Part shown: positions 23,437-30,254 of the stretch, piece by piece
How the letters are laid out: every line of letters starts with the position of its first letter
Position numbering within the stretch: the stretch's first letter is position 1
IMG/VR virus record: IMGVR_UViG_3300021432_000021
Coordinates: 1-41,413 of that record
Direction: 5' to 3' (one strand)
Length of the DNA: 41,413 nucleotides
Origin: a virus
The notes under the pieces: model-generated
Databases searched by the model: none
Told to the model about the DNA's origin: nothing
The model's input: only the letters and a program-made list of their open reading frames with translations
Position numbers and translations under genes: made by a program

Positions 23437-23872
23437 GGCTACGTACCCCTGTCCTGGCGTCTCCGCCCCGGGCGAGGACGGCCATCGGCACATCTGCGAC
23501 ATCACCAATTTGACGCATGGGATCTATGCCATGCACTACTGCCCGACATGCCAGCAGAACTGGGCGTGGAGTCCGGACGCGGAGAAATCGGAGACTGCGC
23601 GCGACACTGCACACATCTGGGGACGGTCATATGCCGCAGGCGGAGTGATCGGCGGCAATGAGGTCAACCATCCCGACCACTACACCCAACACCCGTCCGG
23701 CGTCGAGTGCATCACCGTCGTTGAGCACATGAGCTTCAACGTCGGCAACGCCGTCAAGTACCTATGGCGCGCCGGACTCAAGGGATCCAAGCTGGACGAC
23801 CTGCGCAAGGCCGCCTGGTATGTGAACCGGGAGATCGAGAGACTGGAAGGAGCGAGCGAAGATGGAAGCTGA
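23429..23872 (+). CDS. DUF3310-domain protein with N-terminal zinc motif
   Basis: Start ATG 23429, overlapping the HNH gene by 8 bp, 147 residues. The N-terminal half has YPCPGV, HICDI and HYCPTCQQNW, a probable zinc site. Residues about 76-140 are a DUF3310 domain: NEVNHPDHYTQ-x6-ECITVVEHMSF, GNAVKYLWRAGLKG, LRKAAWYVNREIERL. DUF3310 is a common phage early-gene domain, sometimes labelled nucleotide-kinase-like, with no established function. Confidence 0.8.
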   Translation: MTKATYPCPGVSAPGEDGHRHICDITNLTHGIYAMHYCPTCQQNWAWSPDAEKSETARDTAHIWGRSYAAGGVIGGNEVNHPDHYTQHPSGVECITVVEHMSFNVGNAVKYLWRAGLKGSKLDDLRKAAWYVNREIERLEGASEDGS

Positions 23873-24059
23873 TCAGGAGATCCGAGCTGCCGCGCTGACT
23901 GCGTGGTCGAACGTCGAGTACCCCGGCTCGCTGGCGAGCGTTCTCTACTACGCCAAGAACGGGAAGGTCCGGCCGCTCAACGAGACCGGGGCCTACTACG
24001 ATCTTGAGATCATCGTGGACTACATCGCTCACGGCATCCCGGAGGCATCAAGTGGCTGA
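23862..24059 (+). CDS. Small hypothetical early protein
   Basis: The 65-residue protein starts at ATG 23862 with GGAAGGAG close upstream and overlaps its neighbours on both sides. Acidic, with Tyr-rich SVLYYAKNGKVRPL and AYYDLEIIVDYIAHG. No family recognised. Confidence 0.6.
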   Translation: MEADQEIRAAALTAWSNVEYPGSLASVLYYAKNGKVRPLNETGAYYDLEIIVDYIAHGIPEASSG

Positions 24060-24345
24060 GCTGCGACGCTGCACACGCTGCAAGGTGCGCAAGCCGCGCG
24101 AGGGCTTCTACGGCCAAGCGGGGCGCAAGTCGGGGCTGTCTAGCTGGTGCAGGGAATGCTTCGCGGAGGACCGGCTGGAGCGCATGACCGAGGATAAGCG
24201 GGACCACAAGCGCCGCTACCAGCGGGCGCTGGACCGCTCATATCAGGAGCTGCGCGAGGAGTGCCCTGAGGCGTTCGAGCGGCTGTTCGCACAGAACCTC
24301 GCCAAGCAGGGACTGACCCATCTAGCAGAGAGGCACATCGGATGA
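24052..24345 (+). CDS. Small zinc-finger (endonuclease VII N-terminus-like) protein
   Basis: GTG 24052, 97 residues. RRCTRCKVRKPREGFYGQ ... SWCRECFAEDR is the paired CxxC zinc module seen at the start of phage recombination endonuclease VII-type and HNH proteins. The rest is a charged helix (residues about 45-97) without the nuclease core. It may be a DNA-binding accessory or a truncated endonuclease. Confidence 0.6.
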   Translation: MAELRRCTRCKVRKPREGFYGQAGRKSGLSSWCRECFAEDRLERMTEDKRDHKRRYQRALDRSYQELREECPEAFERLFAQNLAKQGLTHLAERHIG

Positions 24346-24536
24346 CCAAGGACAAGGAACCACCCCCCCCGCCCACCCATCTGACGATTTCTGAGATCGC
24401 CAACATGTACAAGCTCTCCAAGATGACCATCTACCGGCTCGTCCACTCGGGGCTGCTCCCATACACCAGAATCGGCCGGAGCATTCGCATCTCCATTGCC
24501 GATTTCAGGCAATGGGAGAAGGACAGCTCGCGATGA
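24342..24536 (+). CDS. Excisionase-type helix-turn-helix protein
   Basis: The 64-residue protein overlaps the previous stop. After a Pro tract, residues 13-60 form a MerR/excisionase-like winged HTH: LTISEIANMYKLSKMTIYRLVHSG, YTRIGRSIRISIADFRQWE. Such proteins bend DNA as excisionases or act as small repressors. No integrase gene is visible in this window, so excision is not shown. Confidence 0.75.
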   Translation: MTKDKEPPPPPTHLTISEIANMYKLSKMTIYRLVHSGLLPYTRIGRSIRISIADFRQWEKDSSR

Positions 24537-24754
24537 CCAGGGAGGAACATGCCGCCCTATGTCTGGCCCGCTACCGGGCCGGGCAGGAGACCTGGCTGGA
24601 CGTGCCCACCGCATCCGCCATCACCGGCACCCCCGAGGTCACTCTGTACCGCTGGGCCCGCGCCGGGGTCGTCAAGTCCGGCCGTCAGTACAAGGGCAAG
24701 CTGGAGCTGGAGATGGGCACGGTACTTGAGCGCAAGGCGAAGGCCCTCAAGTGA
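24533..24754 (+). CDS. Second MerR/excisionase-like HTH protein
   Basis: The start is placed at ATG 24533 (ATGA overlap), 73 residues. ETWLDVPTASAITGTPEVTLYRWARAGVVK is a helix-turn-helix like that of the preceding gene; the wing is GRQYKGKLELEMG. The tandem pair probably arose by duplication or works as partners. Role may be regulatory. Confidence 0.65.
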   Translation: MTREEHAALCLARYRAGQETWLDVPTASAITGTPEVTLYRWARAGVVKSGRQYKGKLELEMGTVLERKAKALK

Positions 24755-25059
24755 AGACGCCCCCAAAAATTTTCGTGCAGGAATTGGCCACAGAGGTCGA
24801 GGCCCGGCTGTTCTCCCTCGCCGCCGAGCAGGATCAGCTTTACGTGCTGGTCTACACCGCAGCGGACCCCGAAGTGGTCAACCACTACGTCATAGTCGCC
24901 CCCGGCTCTGCGGTCAGCGGCTTTGACGTGGGCGGCTGGTGCATAGCCGGTGCTCTCCCGCGTCCGGCCGAGCACTACCCGCTGCGGGTGGAGATCCGCA
25001 CCTACGGCCCCGACCCACGCCCCCGCTGGTGGGGATGCACGGCCCGCGTTATCGAATAG
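24751..25059 (+). CDS. Hypothetical early protein
   Basis: GTG 24751 overlapping the preceding stop (GTGA), 102 residues. Beta-rich pattern LYVLVYTAADPEVVNHYVIVAPG and a Trp/Arg-rich end (DPRPRWWGCTARV). No family recognised. It is followed by a 40-bp gap before a gene with its own strong ribosome site. Confidence 0.6.
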   Translation: MKTPPKIFVQELATEVEARLFSLAAEQDQLYVLVYTAADPEVVNHYVIVAPGSAVSGFDVGGWCIAGALPRPAEHYPLRVEIRTYGPDPRPRWWGCTARVIE

Positions 25060-25099
25060 GATGGCTTCGGCCAATCAGCACACAGGAAGGCATAGAAAG

Positions 25100-25807
25100 A
25101 TGAAGCGTTTCTCTATCGTTGCAGCAGTACTTGCACTGATCTCATCCCTTTTCACCATGGGGCTTGCGGCCACCTCCGCCAGCGCTGCCTCAACCTGGGC
25201 CCGCGTCGGCTCCGCCCACGGAGCCTGGGCGCAGGGGCTGCATTCCCTTAGCATCCCCGCCCCGACGGTGGGCAACTGGGTGGTCTTCACCGCAACCGTT
25301 GACACGACGAGTGGCAATCACATCACTTCTATCTCAGGCGGCGGTGTCACGTCCTGGAATAAGGTCGTTTCCGGCTACTGGTCCGGCAACGGATTCGACA
25401 TGGAGCTGTGGTACGGCAAGGTCCAGCACACGGGAGGAACCACCATCACCCCCGTGCTGTCTGCCAGCAATGCCGGATGGGGCACGGAGTATGACGCTCA
25501 GCAGTTCTCCGGACCAACCGTGGTCCACGTGGATGGGGCCGCGACGCAGGAGATTCCCTCGACTACTGCGATGAGCTTCCCCCCGCTGCATGCTGCGCAC
25601 AGTCATGAGCTGTACGTTGGATACTCGGTCGCATGGGGAACCCCCACGGGTACTACCCCCGGCTTCACCTACAGGCAGCCCATCGGCCTCGGAGGGATGC
25701 TGCTCTGCTTCGACCCCTCCGTCAGTGGGGCGGTGCAGCCAACAGCGACAGACATTCAGGCTCGCTTTCCGCGTGACTCTATCGCTGGGCTGCTCAGTGG
25801 CTCTTGA
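25100..25807 (+). CDS. Secreted protein sharing the beta domain of the large minor tail protein
   Basis: ATG 25100 with AGGAAGG 9 bp upstream, 235 residues. Residues 1-29 are a classic Sec signal peptide: MKRF, a hydrophobic core, then ATSASA before the probable cleavage. The mature part is Gly/Ser/Thr/Trp-rich beta sequence. Its pattern (GNWVVFTATV, TSWNKVV, MELWYGKVQ, YDAQQFSG, SHELYVGYSV) parallels the first 225 residues of the tail protein at 8186 (GNTLFAIVAANV, NTWVPVG, MLGAYMC, IYLFEVSG, DFLLAAHV). It should be exported by the infected cell. Blocking the phage receptor is one hypothesis; function is unknown. Confidence 0.75.
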   Translation: MKRFSIVAAVLALISSLFTMGLAATSASAASTWARVGSAHGAWAQGLHSLSIPAPTVGNWVVFTATVDTTSGNHITSISGGGVTSWNKVVSGYWSGNGFDMELWYGKVQHTGGTTITPVLSASNAGWGTEYDAQQFSGPTVVHVDGAATQEIPSTTAMSFPPLHAAHSHELYVGYSVAWGTPTGTTPGFTYRQPIGLGGMLLCFDPSVSGAVQPTATDIQARFPRDSIAGLLSGS

Positions 25808-25964
25808 CAAATACGGACACGATCCGGAGCTGTGCTTCCCCGGGCGGGGCAAGGGAAAGTGCGTCTGCTCCTGCGAGATGTGCGTGCATTTCCGCAGCTA
25901 CGCACCGCCGTCCCCGCCCGCCCCGGCCAGTGATAATCTCAGATCGGATGGTCAAGAACTGTGA
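25797..25964 (+). CDS. Small cysteine-cluster protein (55 aa)
   Basis: The frame starting at GTG 25797, overlapping the secreted protein by 11 bp, encodes MALDKYGHDPELCFPGRGKG, then CVCSCEMC and a Pro-rich tail. The tight Cys cluster suggests a metal site. A competing frame beginning at TTG 25804 gives a low-complexity Arg/Ala product and is less convincing. Function unknown. Confidence 0.55.
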   Translation: MALDKYGHDPELCFPGRGKGKCVCSCEMCVHFRSYAPPSPPAPASDNLRSDGQEL

Positions 25965-26320
25965 CCAGTCAGTACGCGCGCGGCACGCGGTTCGAGCACG
26001 ACGTTCGGGATGATCTTCGCGCCTGCGGCTACGAGGTCGTCCGGTCGGCGGGCTCCAAAACCGTCGTGGACCTGATCGCCATTAAGCAGGGTCAGCTCCT
26101 GTTCTTGCAGTGCAAACTGTCCCCCGCGTCGTTCGTCACCCGCACCAGTTGGAACACGCTGTTCAAGTGGGCGGCTTGGGTGGACGCACTGCCGATCCTC
26201 GCGTACAAGCACGTCGGTAAGAAACTTCCGTGCTACGAGCGCATCGTTGGCCAGCGCGACCCCAGGATGAAGGGTGCTGCCGTCAGGTGGACGCCGGACG
26301 AGATCGGACGGCCGGTATGA
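25961..26320 (+). CDS. Hjc-like Holliday-junction resolvase / PD-(D/E)XK nuclease
   Basis: GTG 25961 (GTGA overlap), 119 residues. RGTRFEHDVRDDLRACGYEVVRS gives the helix with Glu12; then SKTVVDLIAI with Asp37 and LLFLQCKLS with Lys52, the D-(E/Q)xK core of archaeal-type Hjc and related resolvases (Gln50 replaces the usual Glu). It would resolve recombination or replication branches before packaging, complementing the Erf/Cas4-like pair. Confidence 0.8.
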   Translation: MTSQYARGTRFEHDVRDDLRACGYEVVRSAGSKTVVDLIAIKQGQLLFLQCKLSPASFVTRTSWNTLFKWAAWVDALPILAYKHVGKKLPCYERIVGQRDPRMKGAAVRWTPDEIGRPV

Positions 26321-26532
26321 GTGACTGCGCTGGCCACCGCTGGGTGCGAATGCCCCAACTCAACTTCACTCTCGACTTCACCTGCACCAGGTGCGGCGAC
26401 TACCTGGCCATGAAGATCCCTCGAGGCGACGCAGGAAAGCCGTTCACGGAGCTGTCCCAAGCGATCGGCGTTTCTGTGGCCGAGACCTACGGCGGACGGT
26501 ACATAGGCAGCCTGGAGATGATGAATGACTGA
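26317..26532 (+). CDS. Small protein with a CxxC motif
   Basis: The start is placed at ATG 26317 (ATGA overlap), 71 residues. SDCAGHRWVRMPQ and DFTCTRCGDYLAMKI could form a small zinc ribbon with Cys4 and His7. The C-terminal half is AGKPFTELSQAIGVSVAETY. No family recognised. Confidence 0.6.
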   Translation: MSDCAGHRWVRMPQLNFTLDFTCTRCGDYLAMKIPRGDAGKPFTELSQAIGVSVAETYGGRYIGSLEMMND

Positions 26533-27049
26533 GCTACTGCTCGGAGACTTCGGCCTGGTAGCCATGGGCGGCAACGTCGGCAAGGGTGTCCGCGCCGGGG
26601 AACGCCTGCTGCGCCTGCTGGAGGACCGCAAGGTTCCCGAGGGTGCCACCCGCTACGGCCACGCGTTCATCTACGTGGGCGACGGCATGATCGTGGAGGC
26701 CCGGCCGGGCGGCGCGCGGAAGACCCCCAACCCGTACCTGCACCGGCCCGAGCTTCTGTGGTCCAGCGGCTGGTTCCCCGACCTGACCGACACGATGCGC
26801 AGCAAGATCGTCCTCCATGCGAACATGCTGGCCGAATTGCGTACGCCCTACTCAGATCTGGACTATCTGGCCATCACGGCCCACGCGCTGCACATTCCCG
26901 CGCCCGGCCTGCGGTCGTACATCGAGACCTCCAAGCACATGATCTGCTCACAAGCGGTCGACTGGTGCTACGAGCCCTACCGGCTGTTCAAGGACGACCG
27001 CTGGGACGGCTTCGTGACCCCCATGGACCTGGCAGGACTCAAGCCATGA
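26525..27049 (+). CDS. Permuted papain-fold (NlpC/P60, YiiX-like) hydrolase
   Basis: ATG 26525 behind GGAGATG, 174 residues. GDFGLVAMGG opens the fold; RYGHAFIYVGDGMIVEARPGG carries the candidate His46 and acidic Glu58; SKHMICSQAVDWCYE carries the candidate nucleophile Cys141. His before Cys is the circularly permuted order of YiiX/DUF830-like amidases and peptidases. Being cytoplasmic (no signal) and in the early operon, it is unlikely to be a lysin. Cleavage of a host protein or lipid-linked amide is possible. Confidence 0.7.
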   Translation: MTELLLGDFGLVAMGGNVGKGVRAGERLLRLLEDRKVPEGATRYGHAFIYVGDGMIVEARPGGARKTPNPYLHRPELLWSSGWFPDLTDTMRSKIVLHANMLAELRTPYSDLDYLAITAHALHIPAPGLRSYIETSKHMICSQAVDWCYEPYRLFKDDRWDGFVTPMDLAGLKP

Positions 27050-27246
27050 CAGTCTCCCTACTCAAGTGCGACGGCACCCACCCGACCGTGCTGGGTAGCG
27101 GAACGGTTATCAACCTGTACGATCTGGTGCTGTACATGGGATGCCCGCACCAGCCGTGGGCCGAGCGTTTCATGAACACGCCTCTCGCTGGTCCCGGAGC
27201 ATGGATTCCAGGTGAATGGCCAGCCTACAAACCCCCAGCTACCTAA
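27046..27246 (+). CDS. Small hypothetical protein
   Basis: The start is placed at ATG 27046 (ATGA overlap), 66 residues. VSLLKCDGTHPTVLGSGTV, INLYDLVLYMGCP, then Trp/Pro-rich sequence. It ends one transcription segment: a 97-bp gap with a strong stem-loop follows. No family recognised. Confidence 0.6.
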   Translation: MTVSLLKCDGTHPTVLGSGTVINLYDLVLYMGCPHQPWAERFMNTPLAGPGAWIPGEWPAYKPPAT

Positions 27247-27275
27247 GGCAGTTGGGATAACAGATAACAGAATAG

Positions 27276-27311
27276 GCAGCGCCGGTCGGTCACGCAGGCT
27301 ACCGGCGCTGC
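27276..27311 (+). terminator. Stem-loop with 11-bp perfect stem in the 27.25-27.34 kb gap
   Basis: Arms GCAGCGCCGGT (27276-27286) and ACCGGCGCTGC (27301-27311) with a 14-nt loop, no T-run. Immediately upstream is the direct repeat GATAACAGATAACAGA. It could terminate or process the early transcript; the next gene has its own ribosome site GGAAGGGG. Confidence 0.5.
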
Positions 27312-27343
27312 TCTGTGTCCGAGCACAAACGGAAGGGGCCGGG

Positions 27344-27640
27344 ATGCCTAAGGGGACCAAGCGTCGCGGTGCACGCCTGCGCATAGCGGGCGAGTGCGAG
27401 CACTGCGGCCACAGTGCCGCTTCCTGGCCCATACTGCGCCGCTACGGCAAGTGGGGCGCACGCCTGGTGTGCTGCGACGTATGCCGGGGTCCCCGCACCG
27501 CAGACGCCCCCCTGGCCAATCCCGTAGTCCGTGCCGCAGGAGGCAGAGATGGCAGACGACAAGATCACCCCCGCCCACGCGCAGATCAAGAGCAGCCGGT
27601 ACACCGAGCACTACCCCGCTCACGGGACTCGCGAGGGTGA
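27344..27640 (+). CDS. Small basic zinc-ribbon protein overlapping the next gene
   Basis: ATG 27344 behind GGAAGGGG, 98 residues. The basic start KGTKRRGARLRI is followed by CEHCG ... CCDVCRG, a four-Cys ribbon (residues about 17-46). From about residue 68 it overlaps the next gene by 92 bp in another frame, and that part is low-complexity Arg/Asp sequence. The C-terminus may therefore be non-essential read-on. Confidence 0.55.
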   Translation: MPKGTKRRGARLRIAGECEHCGHSAASWPILRRYGKWGARLVCCDVCRGPRTADAPLANPVVRAAGGRDGRRQDHPRPRADQEQPVHRALPRSRDSRG

Positions 27641-28007
27641 CCCGCACTACGCCGACTTCAACGCCTTCCACCGCAAGATCAAGAAAGACCCGGCGCTTTA
27701 CCTGTGCGCCGTCGGCAAGGCGCGCGGCGACTACAGCGAGTGCACTCTCGATCTGCCGCTGGAAGTCCACCACTCGCACGTCGAGTGGGCGTTGCAGAAC
27801 ATGTTCATCCTCTTCCCGGAGGACGTGCAGATGCTTGAGCTCCAGTACCCCGGGGTCACCGATCCATCGCAGGTCGGCGCGTGGATCGAGAGCGAGGAGA
27901 ACCTGATGGTTCTCTGCCAGTTCCACCACCGTGGCCACGGCGGGGCGCACACCGCCAGCGCATCCGACTGGGAAGCGCAGAAGTTCGTGAAGGGGTTCCT
28001 GAGTTGA
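27549..28007 (+). CDS. HNH-like nuclease-fold protein
   Basis: Start chosen at ATG 27549, with AGGAGG at 27539-27544; 152 residues. The C-terminal half carries LEVHHSHVEWAL (paired His), then EENLMVLCQFHHRGHGGAH, matching the H-N-H order. The usual zinc CxxC pairs are absent. The N-terminal half includes HYADFNAFHRKIKKDPALYLC. It may be an active HNH enzyme or a degenerate one. Confidence 0.65.
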   Translation: MADDKITPAHAQIKSSRYTEHYPAHGTREGDPHYADFNAFHRKIKKDPALYLCAVGKARGDYSECTLDLPLEVHHSHVEWALQNMFILFPEDVQMLELQYPGVTDPSQVGAWIESEENLMVLCQFHHRGHGGAHTASASDWEAQKFVKGFLS

Positions 28008-28345
28008 CGCATGTGTACCCGGACCAGGTGGCGCGGGGCAGGCTCTGCTACAAGATGATGATGGATGACGTGGACTACCGTGCCCGGCACCTGCGGGCGC
28101 TCATCGTCGCCCGCACCGAGCGTTCCCGCGCGCCGCACTGCGGCTCCCATCTCCTTCGCAAGCCGAACGCCTACACGTGCGTGTGCTCCAACATCCGGAT
28201 GCTGCACTGGCAGCACACCCCGTGCCCGCATCCCACCTGCGGGCTGACCCGCGAGGAATCGTTGGTCAAGGCGGCAGGTCAGCAGGCAGAGGCCGCACAG
28301 AAAGCCGAACGGGCGGCCGCAGCACGGAAGCTGTTCGGGGCATGA
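28004..28345 (+). CDS. Hypothetical protein, last gene of the early operon
   Basis: TTG 28004 (TTGA overlap), 113 residues. Cys/His-rich middle (YTCVCSNIRMLHWQHTPCPHP, then TCGLT) and an Ala/Lys/Glu helical tail. Its stop abuts the A-tract of the convergent terminator at 28345. No family recognised. Confidence 0.6.
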   Translation: MTHVYPDQVARGRLCYKMMMDDVDYRARHLRALIVARTERSRAPHCGSHLLRKPNAYTCVCSNIRMLHWQHTPCPHPTCGLTREESLVKAAGQQAEAAQKAERAAAARKLFGA

Positions 28346-28374
28346 AAAAAGGGCCCCCGGCCGAAGCCGGGGGC
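28345..28374 (-). terminator. Intrinsic terminator for the leftward operon
   Basis: Read on the minus strand: GCCCCCGGC, UUCG tetraloop, GCCGGGGGC, CC and then six T (the A-tract at 28345-28350 on the plus strand). It is a textbook Rho-independent terminator for transcripts coming from the right. For rightward transcripts it lacks a T-run but could still act as a roadblock between the convergent operons. 28375-28487 holds no gene I can support. Confidence 0.85.
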
Positions 28375-28487
28375 GTTAGGATGCCAGTCATGCCGCGTGA
28401 GTAGGCTCGACTAGCCGAGGGGCGCGGAGCAAGGCCGGAAGCCGCCGTAGCGGTGCTGGAGGGGGCCTCCACCGGCCGGGCCCGGGG

Positions 28488-28706
28488 TTAACCTGAGGGC
28501 TTAGTCTCCCTCGCGTTCCCGGGCCCGTCGGCCCCACGAGACTTGACCTCTTTCTGGCCATGTGAGTGCCAGGCACCGCAGCCCTCGCAGATGCAGCGGC
28601 CTTGCTCATCCATGCACAGCCCACAGTCGCAGTAGCAGATCAGCATCCCGCGCTCGGGGCCGCACTGCGCGGCGTGCTGGCCCGGGCCCGGTTCGAACCT
28701 GCTCAC
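28488..28706 (-). CDS. Small zinc-binding protein (72 aa)
   Basis: GTG 28706 (minus strand) overlaps the previous gene's stop (GTGA); an internal ATG at 28646 would give 52 residues. CYCDCGLCMDEQGRCICEGC forms a dense Cys cluster followed by GAWHSHG and a basic tail. The segment resembles ECDCERQTFSTQECEGCGSW of the protein at 32588-32713, so the two are probably paralogues. Last gene of the leftward operon. Confidence 0.65.
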   Translation of the reverse strand: MSRFEPGPGQHAAQCGPERGMLICYCDCGLCMDEQGRCICEGCGAWHSHGQKEVKSRGADGPGNARETKPSG

Positions 28707-28804
28707 TTGCGGTACGCGCCGAGCAGCTTGCCGACCAGCGCCAGCAGGAACATGAGCGCGAAGATCACGCCGCCCACGTCGGCTACAAACTCGTCCTCGT
28801 CCAT
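28703..28804 (-). CDS. Micro membrane protein (33 aa)
   Basis: ATG 28804 on the minus strand, preceded by AGGAAGGGAAGTGATCAAG, a variant of the operon's leader motif. It encodes MDEDEFVADVGGVIF, then a hydrophobic helix (ALMFLLALVGKLL) and a basic end. One membrane-spanning helix, acidic outside or basic inside. Its coupling to both neighbours supports translation. Confidence 0.65.
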   Translation of the reverse strand: MDEDEFVADVGGVIFALMFLLALVGKLLGAYRK

Positions 28805-28809
28805 CTTGA

Positions 28810-29982
28810 TCACTTCCCTTCCTGAGCGAGCGAATCGTCCGGAAGTCCGGAAGGCCGCTGGTCAGACGTGGTTTCCTCCGGAAGGGCATCCGGAAGGTAC
28901 GTGCCGAAATCGGCCCGCTTGTAGCCCTGCTGCGACTTGCCGTCCGCCCACACCTTCGTGGGACGTGCGACACCGGAGAGCATGGCGGCCAACTCGCGCG
29001 GCGCTGCGCCAGCGTTAGGCCACAGTGCCCGCCACGGCGCGCCCGGCAGGCCGAACAGCCACTCCAGCAGGCGCACGGTCGGTGCGCTGCCGTTGCCCCA
29101 GTCGAATGCCCCCAGGTCCGCCAGCAGGCGCTGACGCGGGGACGGCTCGGGGTCTGCATCGCTGCCGTCGCCCAGAACGAGCGCCTGGCACGCGCGGCTC
29201 ACACGGTCCGGCCAATCGCCACCCGCTACGGCGGCGACACAGAACAGCGGCTCCCATATCTCCTTCGCGCGGTTGGCCACACCTTCCGGCATGTCCGGCC
29301 ACGCCGTGCCGAGGTCCATGGCGTTCGCCTGGCCCCACGTGGCAAGCGCGTCCCGCAGCGCCCACCCGAGACCTTCGTGCAGCCGCTGCTGGTACTCGTC
29401 CGTGGTTCTGGTCTCTTGCTTGCGCATACGGAGCAAGATCGCCCGCTCGCGGGTCGGTGCCAGATGCCGGTTCGCACAGAAGTTGCTCGCGAGACCGGCG
29501 AGGGCTACCGGCGCGAAGGTGTGGATCACGCCGTTGGCCCGCGCCGTCTTTCCCGACCGCTTGTACCCCGAGTTGAGCAGGGTGCGCGTATCCCGCTGGC
29601 CATTTCCGGGACCGAACAGTAGGTCGATCTCGTCAATGATCAACGTTGCGTGCTCGTCCCTGATCAGGGTGACCAGGGACGGCGCGGTCGGCTGGCTCAC
29701 CAGGATGCCGCGCGCCGTCAGGTTCTCCAGCAGCGTGAGCAACAGGGTCTTGCCGCAACCGGCCACGTCGCCCAGCACGGCCAATCGTGGCGTGGAGTCG
29801 AATACCAGCATCCGGCCGTGGTCGGTCGCGTGCGTGTGCGCCGCCCAGAGCGCTGCGGTGTCGGCCGCAGCGTCGCTCGGGAAGCGGACGAACCGCGCCA
29901 GGTAGGCGCGGGTCTCGTCCAGCAGATCAGCTCCGCTCGGGCCCGTCTCCTCGCTCGCCCGCCTCGCAGTCGTGTCGTTCAT
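28810..29982 (-). CDS. DUF3631-domain P-loop ATPase
   Basis: ATG 29982 on the minus strand with leader GTGAGGTGAACG; 390 residues. Walker A GDVAGCGKT (71-79), Walker B LIIDEID (114-120), GYKRSGKTARANG (about 138-150) and FAPVALAG follow in the DUF3631 order; the C-terminal third is helical with a KRADFGTYLP segment. DUF3631 ATPases occur in plasmids, integrative elements and phages of actinobacteria, often beside replication or primase functions. Here it may remodel DNA or protein complexes; its partner is not obvious. It overlaps the upstream gene by 56 bp. Confidence 0.8.
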   Translation of the reverse strand: MNDTTARRASEETGPSGADLLDETRAYLARFVRFPSDAAADTAALWAAHTHATDHGRMLVFDSTPRLAVLGDVAGCGKTLLLTLLENLTARGILVSQPTAPSLVTLIRDEHATLIIDEIDLLFGPGNGQRDTRTLLNSGYKRSGKTARANGVIHTFAPVALAGLASNFCANRHLAPTRERAILLRMRKQETRTTDEYQQRLHEGLGWALRDALATWGQANAMDLGTAWPDMPEGVANRAKEIWEPLFCVAAVAGGDWPDRVSRACQALVLGDGSDADPEPSPRQRLLADLGAFDWGNGSAPTVRLLEWLFGLPGAPWRALWPNAGAAPRELAAMLSGVARPTKVWADGKSQQGYKRADFGTYLPDALPEETTSDQRPSGLPDDSLAQEGK

Positions 29983-30247
29983 CGTTCACCTCACTTTCGT
30001 CAGCGTCGGGCCAGTAGTCGAGATCGGTCAGGGACGGGTCAAGCGGGTCCTGCGCCGACCGGAACAGGGACTCACGCGACCCGACGTAGCGGATCGTGTA
30101 GGACTCAGGCTTGAGTCCAGCGCCGCGCGCGAAAGCGCGGCAGGCGTAGACGGCCCGCACGCGCGTCGGGCCGTTGCCCGCCTTCGCGTACAGGCCGCCG
30201 TCGTGTCCGATCCAGACCAGGACCACGACATGTTCGTTGGCGCTCAT
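29927..30247 (-). CDS. Small hypothetical protein of the leftward operon
   Basis: Start chosen at ATG 30247 (minus) directly behind the leader GTGAGGTGATC; 106 residues. N-terminus ANEHVVVLVWIGHDGGLYAK is beta-like, then VRAVYACRAFARGAG. The C-terminal third is acidic (DPLDPSLTDLDYWPDADESE). No family recognised. Its last 18 codons overlap the ATPase start. Confidence 0.65.
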   Translation of the reverse strand: MSANEHVVVLVWIGHDGGLYAKAGNGPTRVRAVYACRAFARGAGLKPESYTIRYVGSRESLFRSAQDPLDPSLTDLDYWPDADESEVNDERHDCEAGERGDGPERS

Positions 30248-30254
30248 GATCACC

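Noticed and set aside
25804-26013. TTG-started 69-codon ORF after the secreted protein
   Set aside because: Its product is Arg/Ala low-complexity; the overlapping frame from GTG 25797 gives a coherent Cys-cluster protein that ends in the next gene's start.
28375-28487. Possible gene between the convergent operons
   Set aside because: Neither strand offers a frame with a ribosome site and sensible composition; it is probably spacer beside the terminator.
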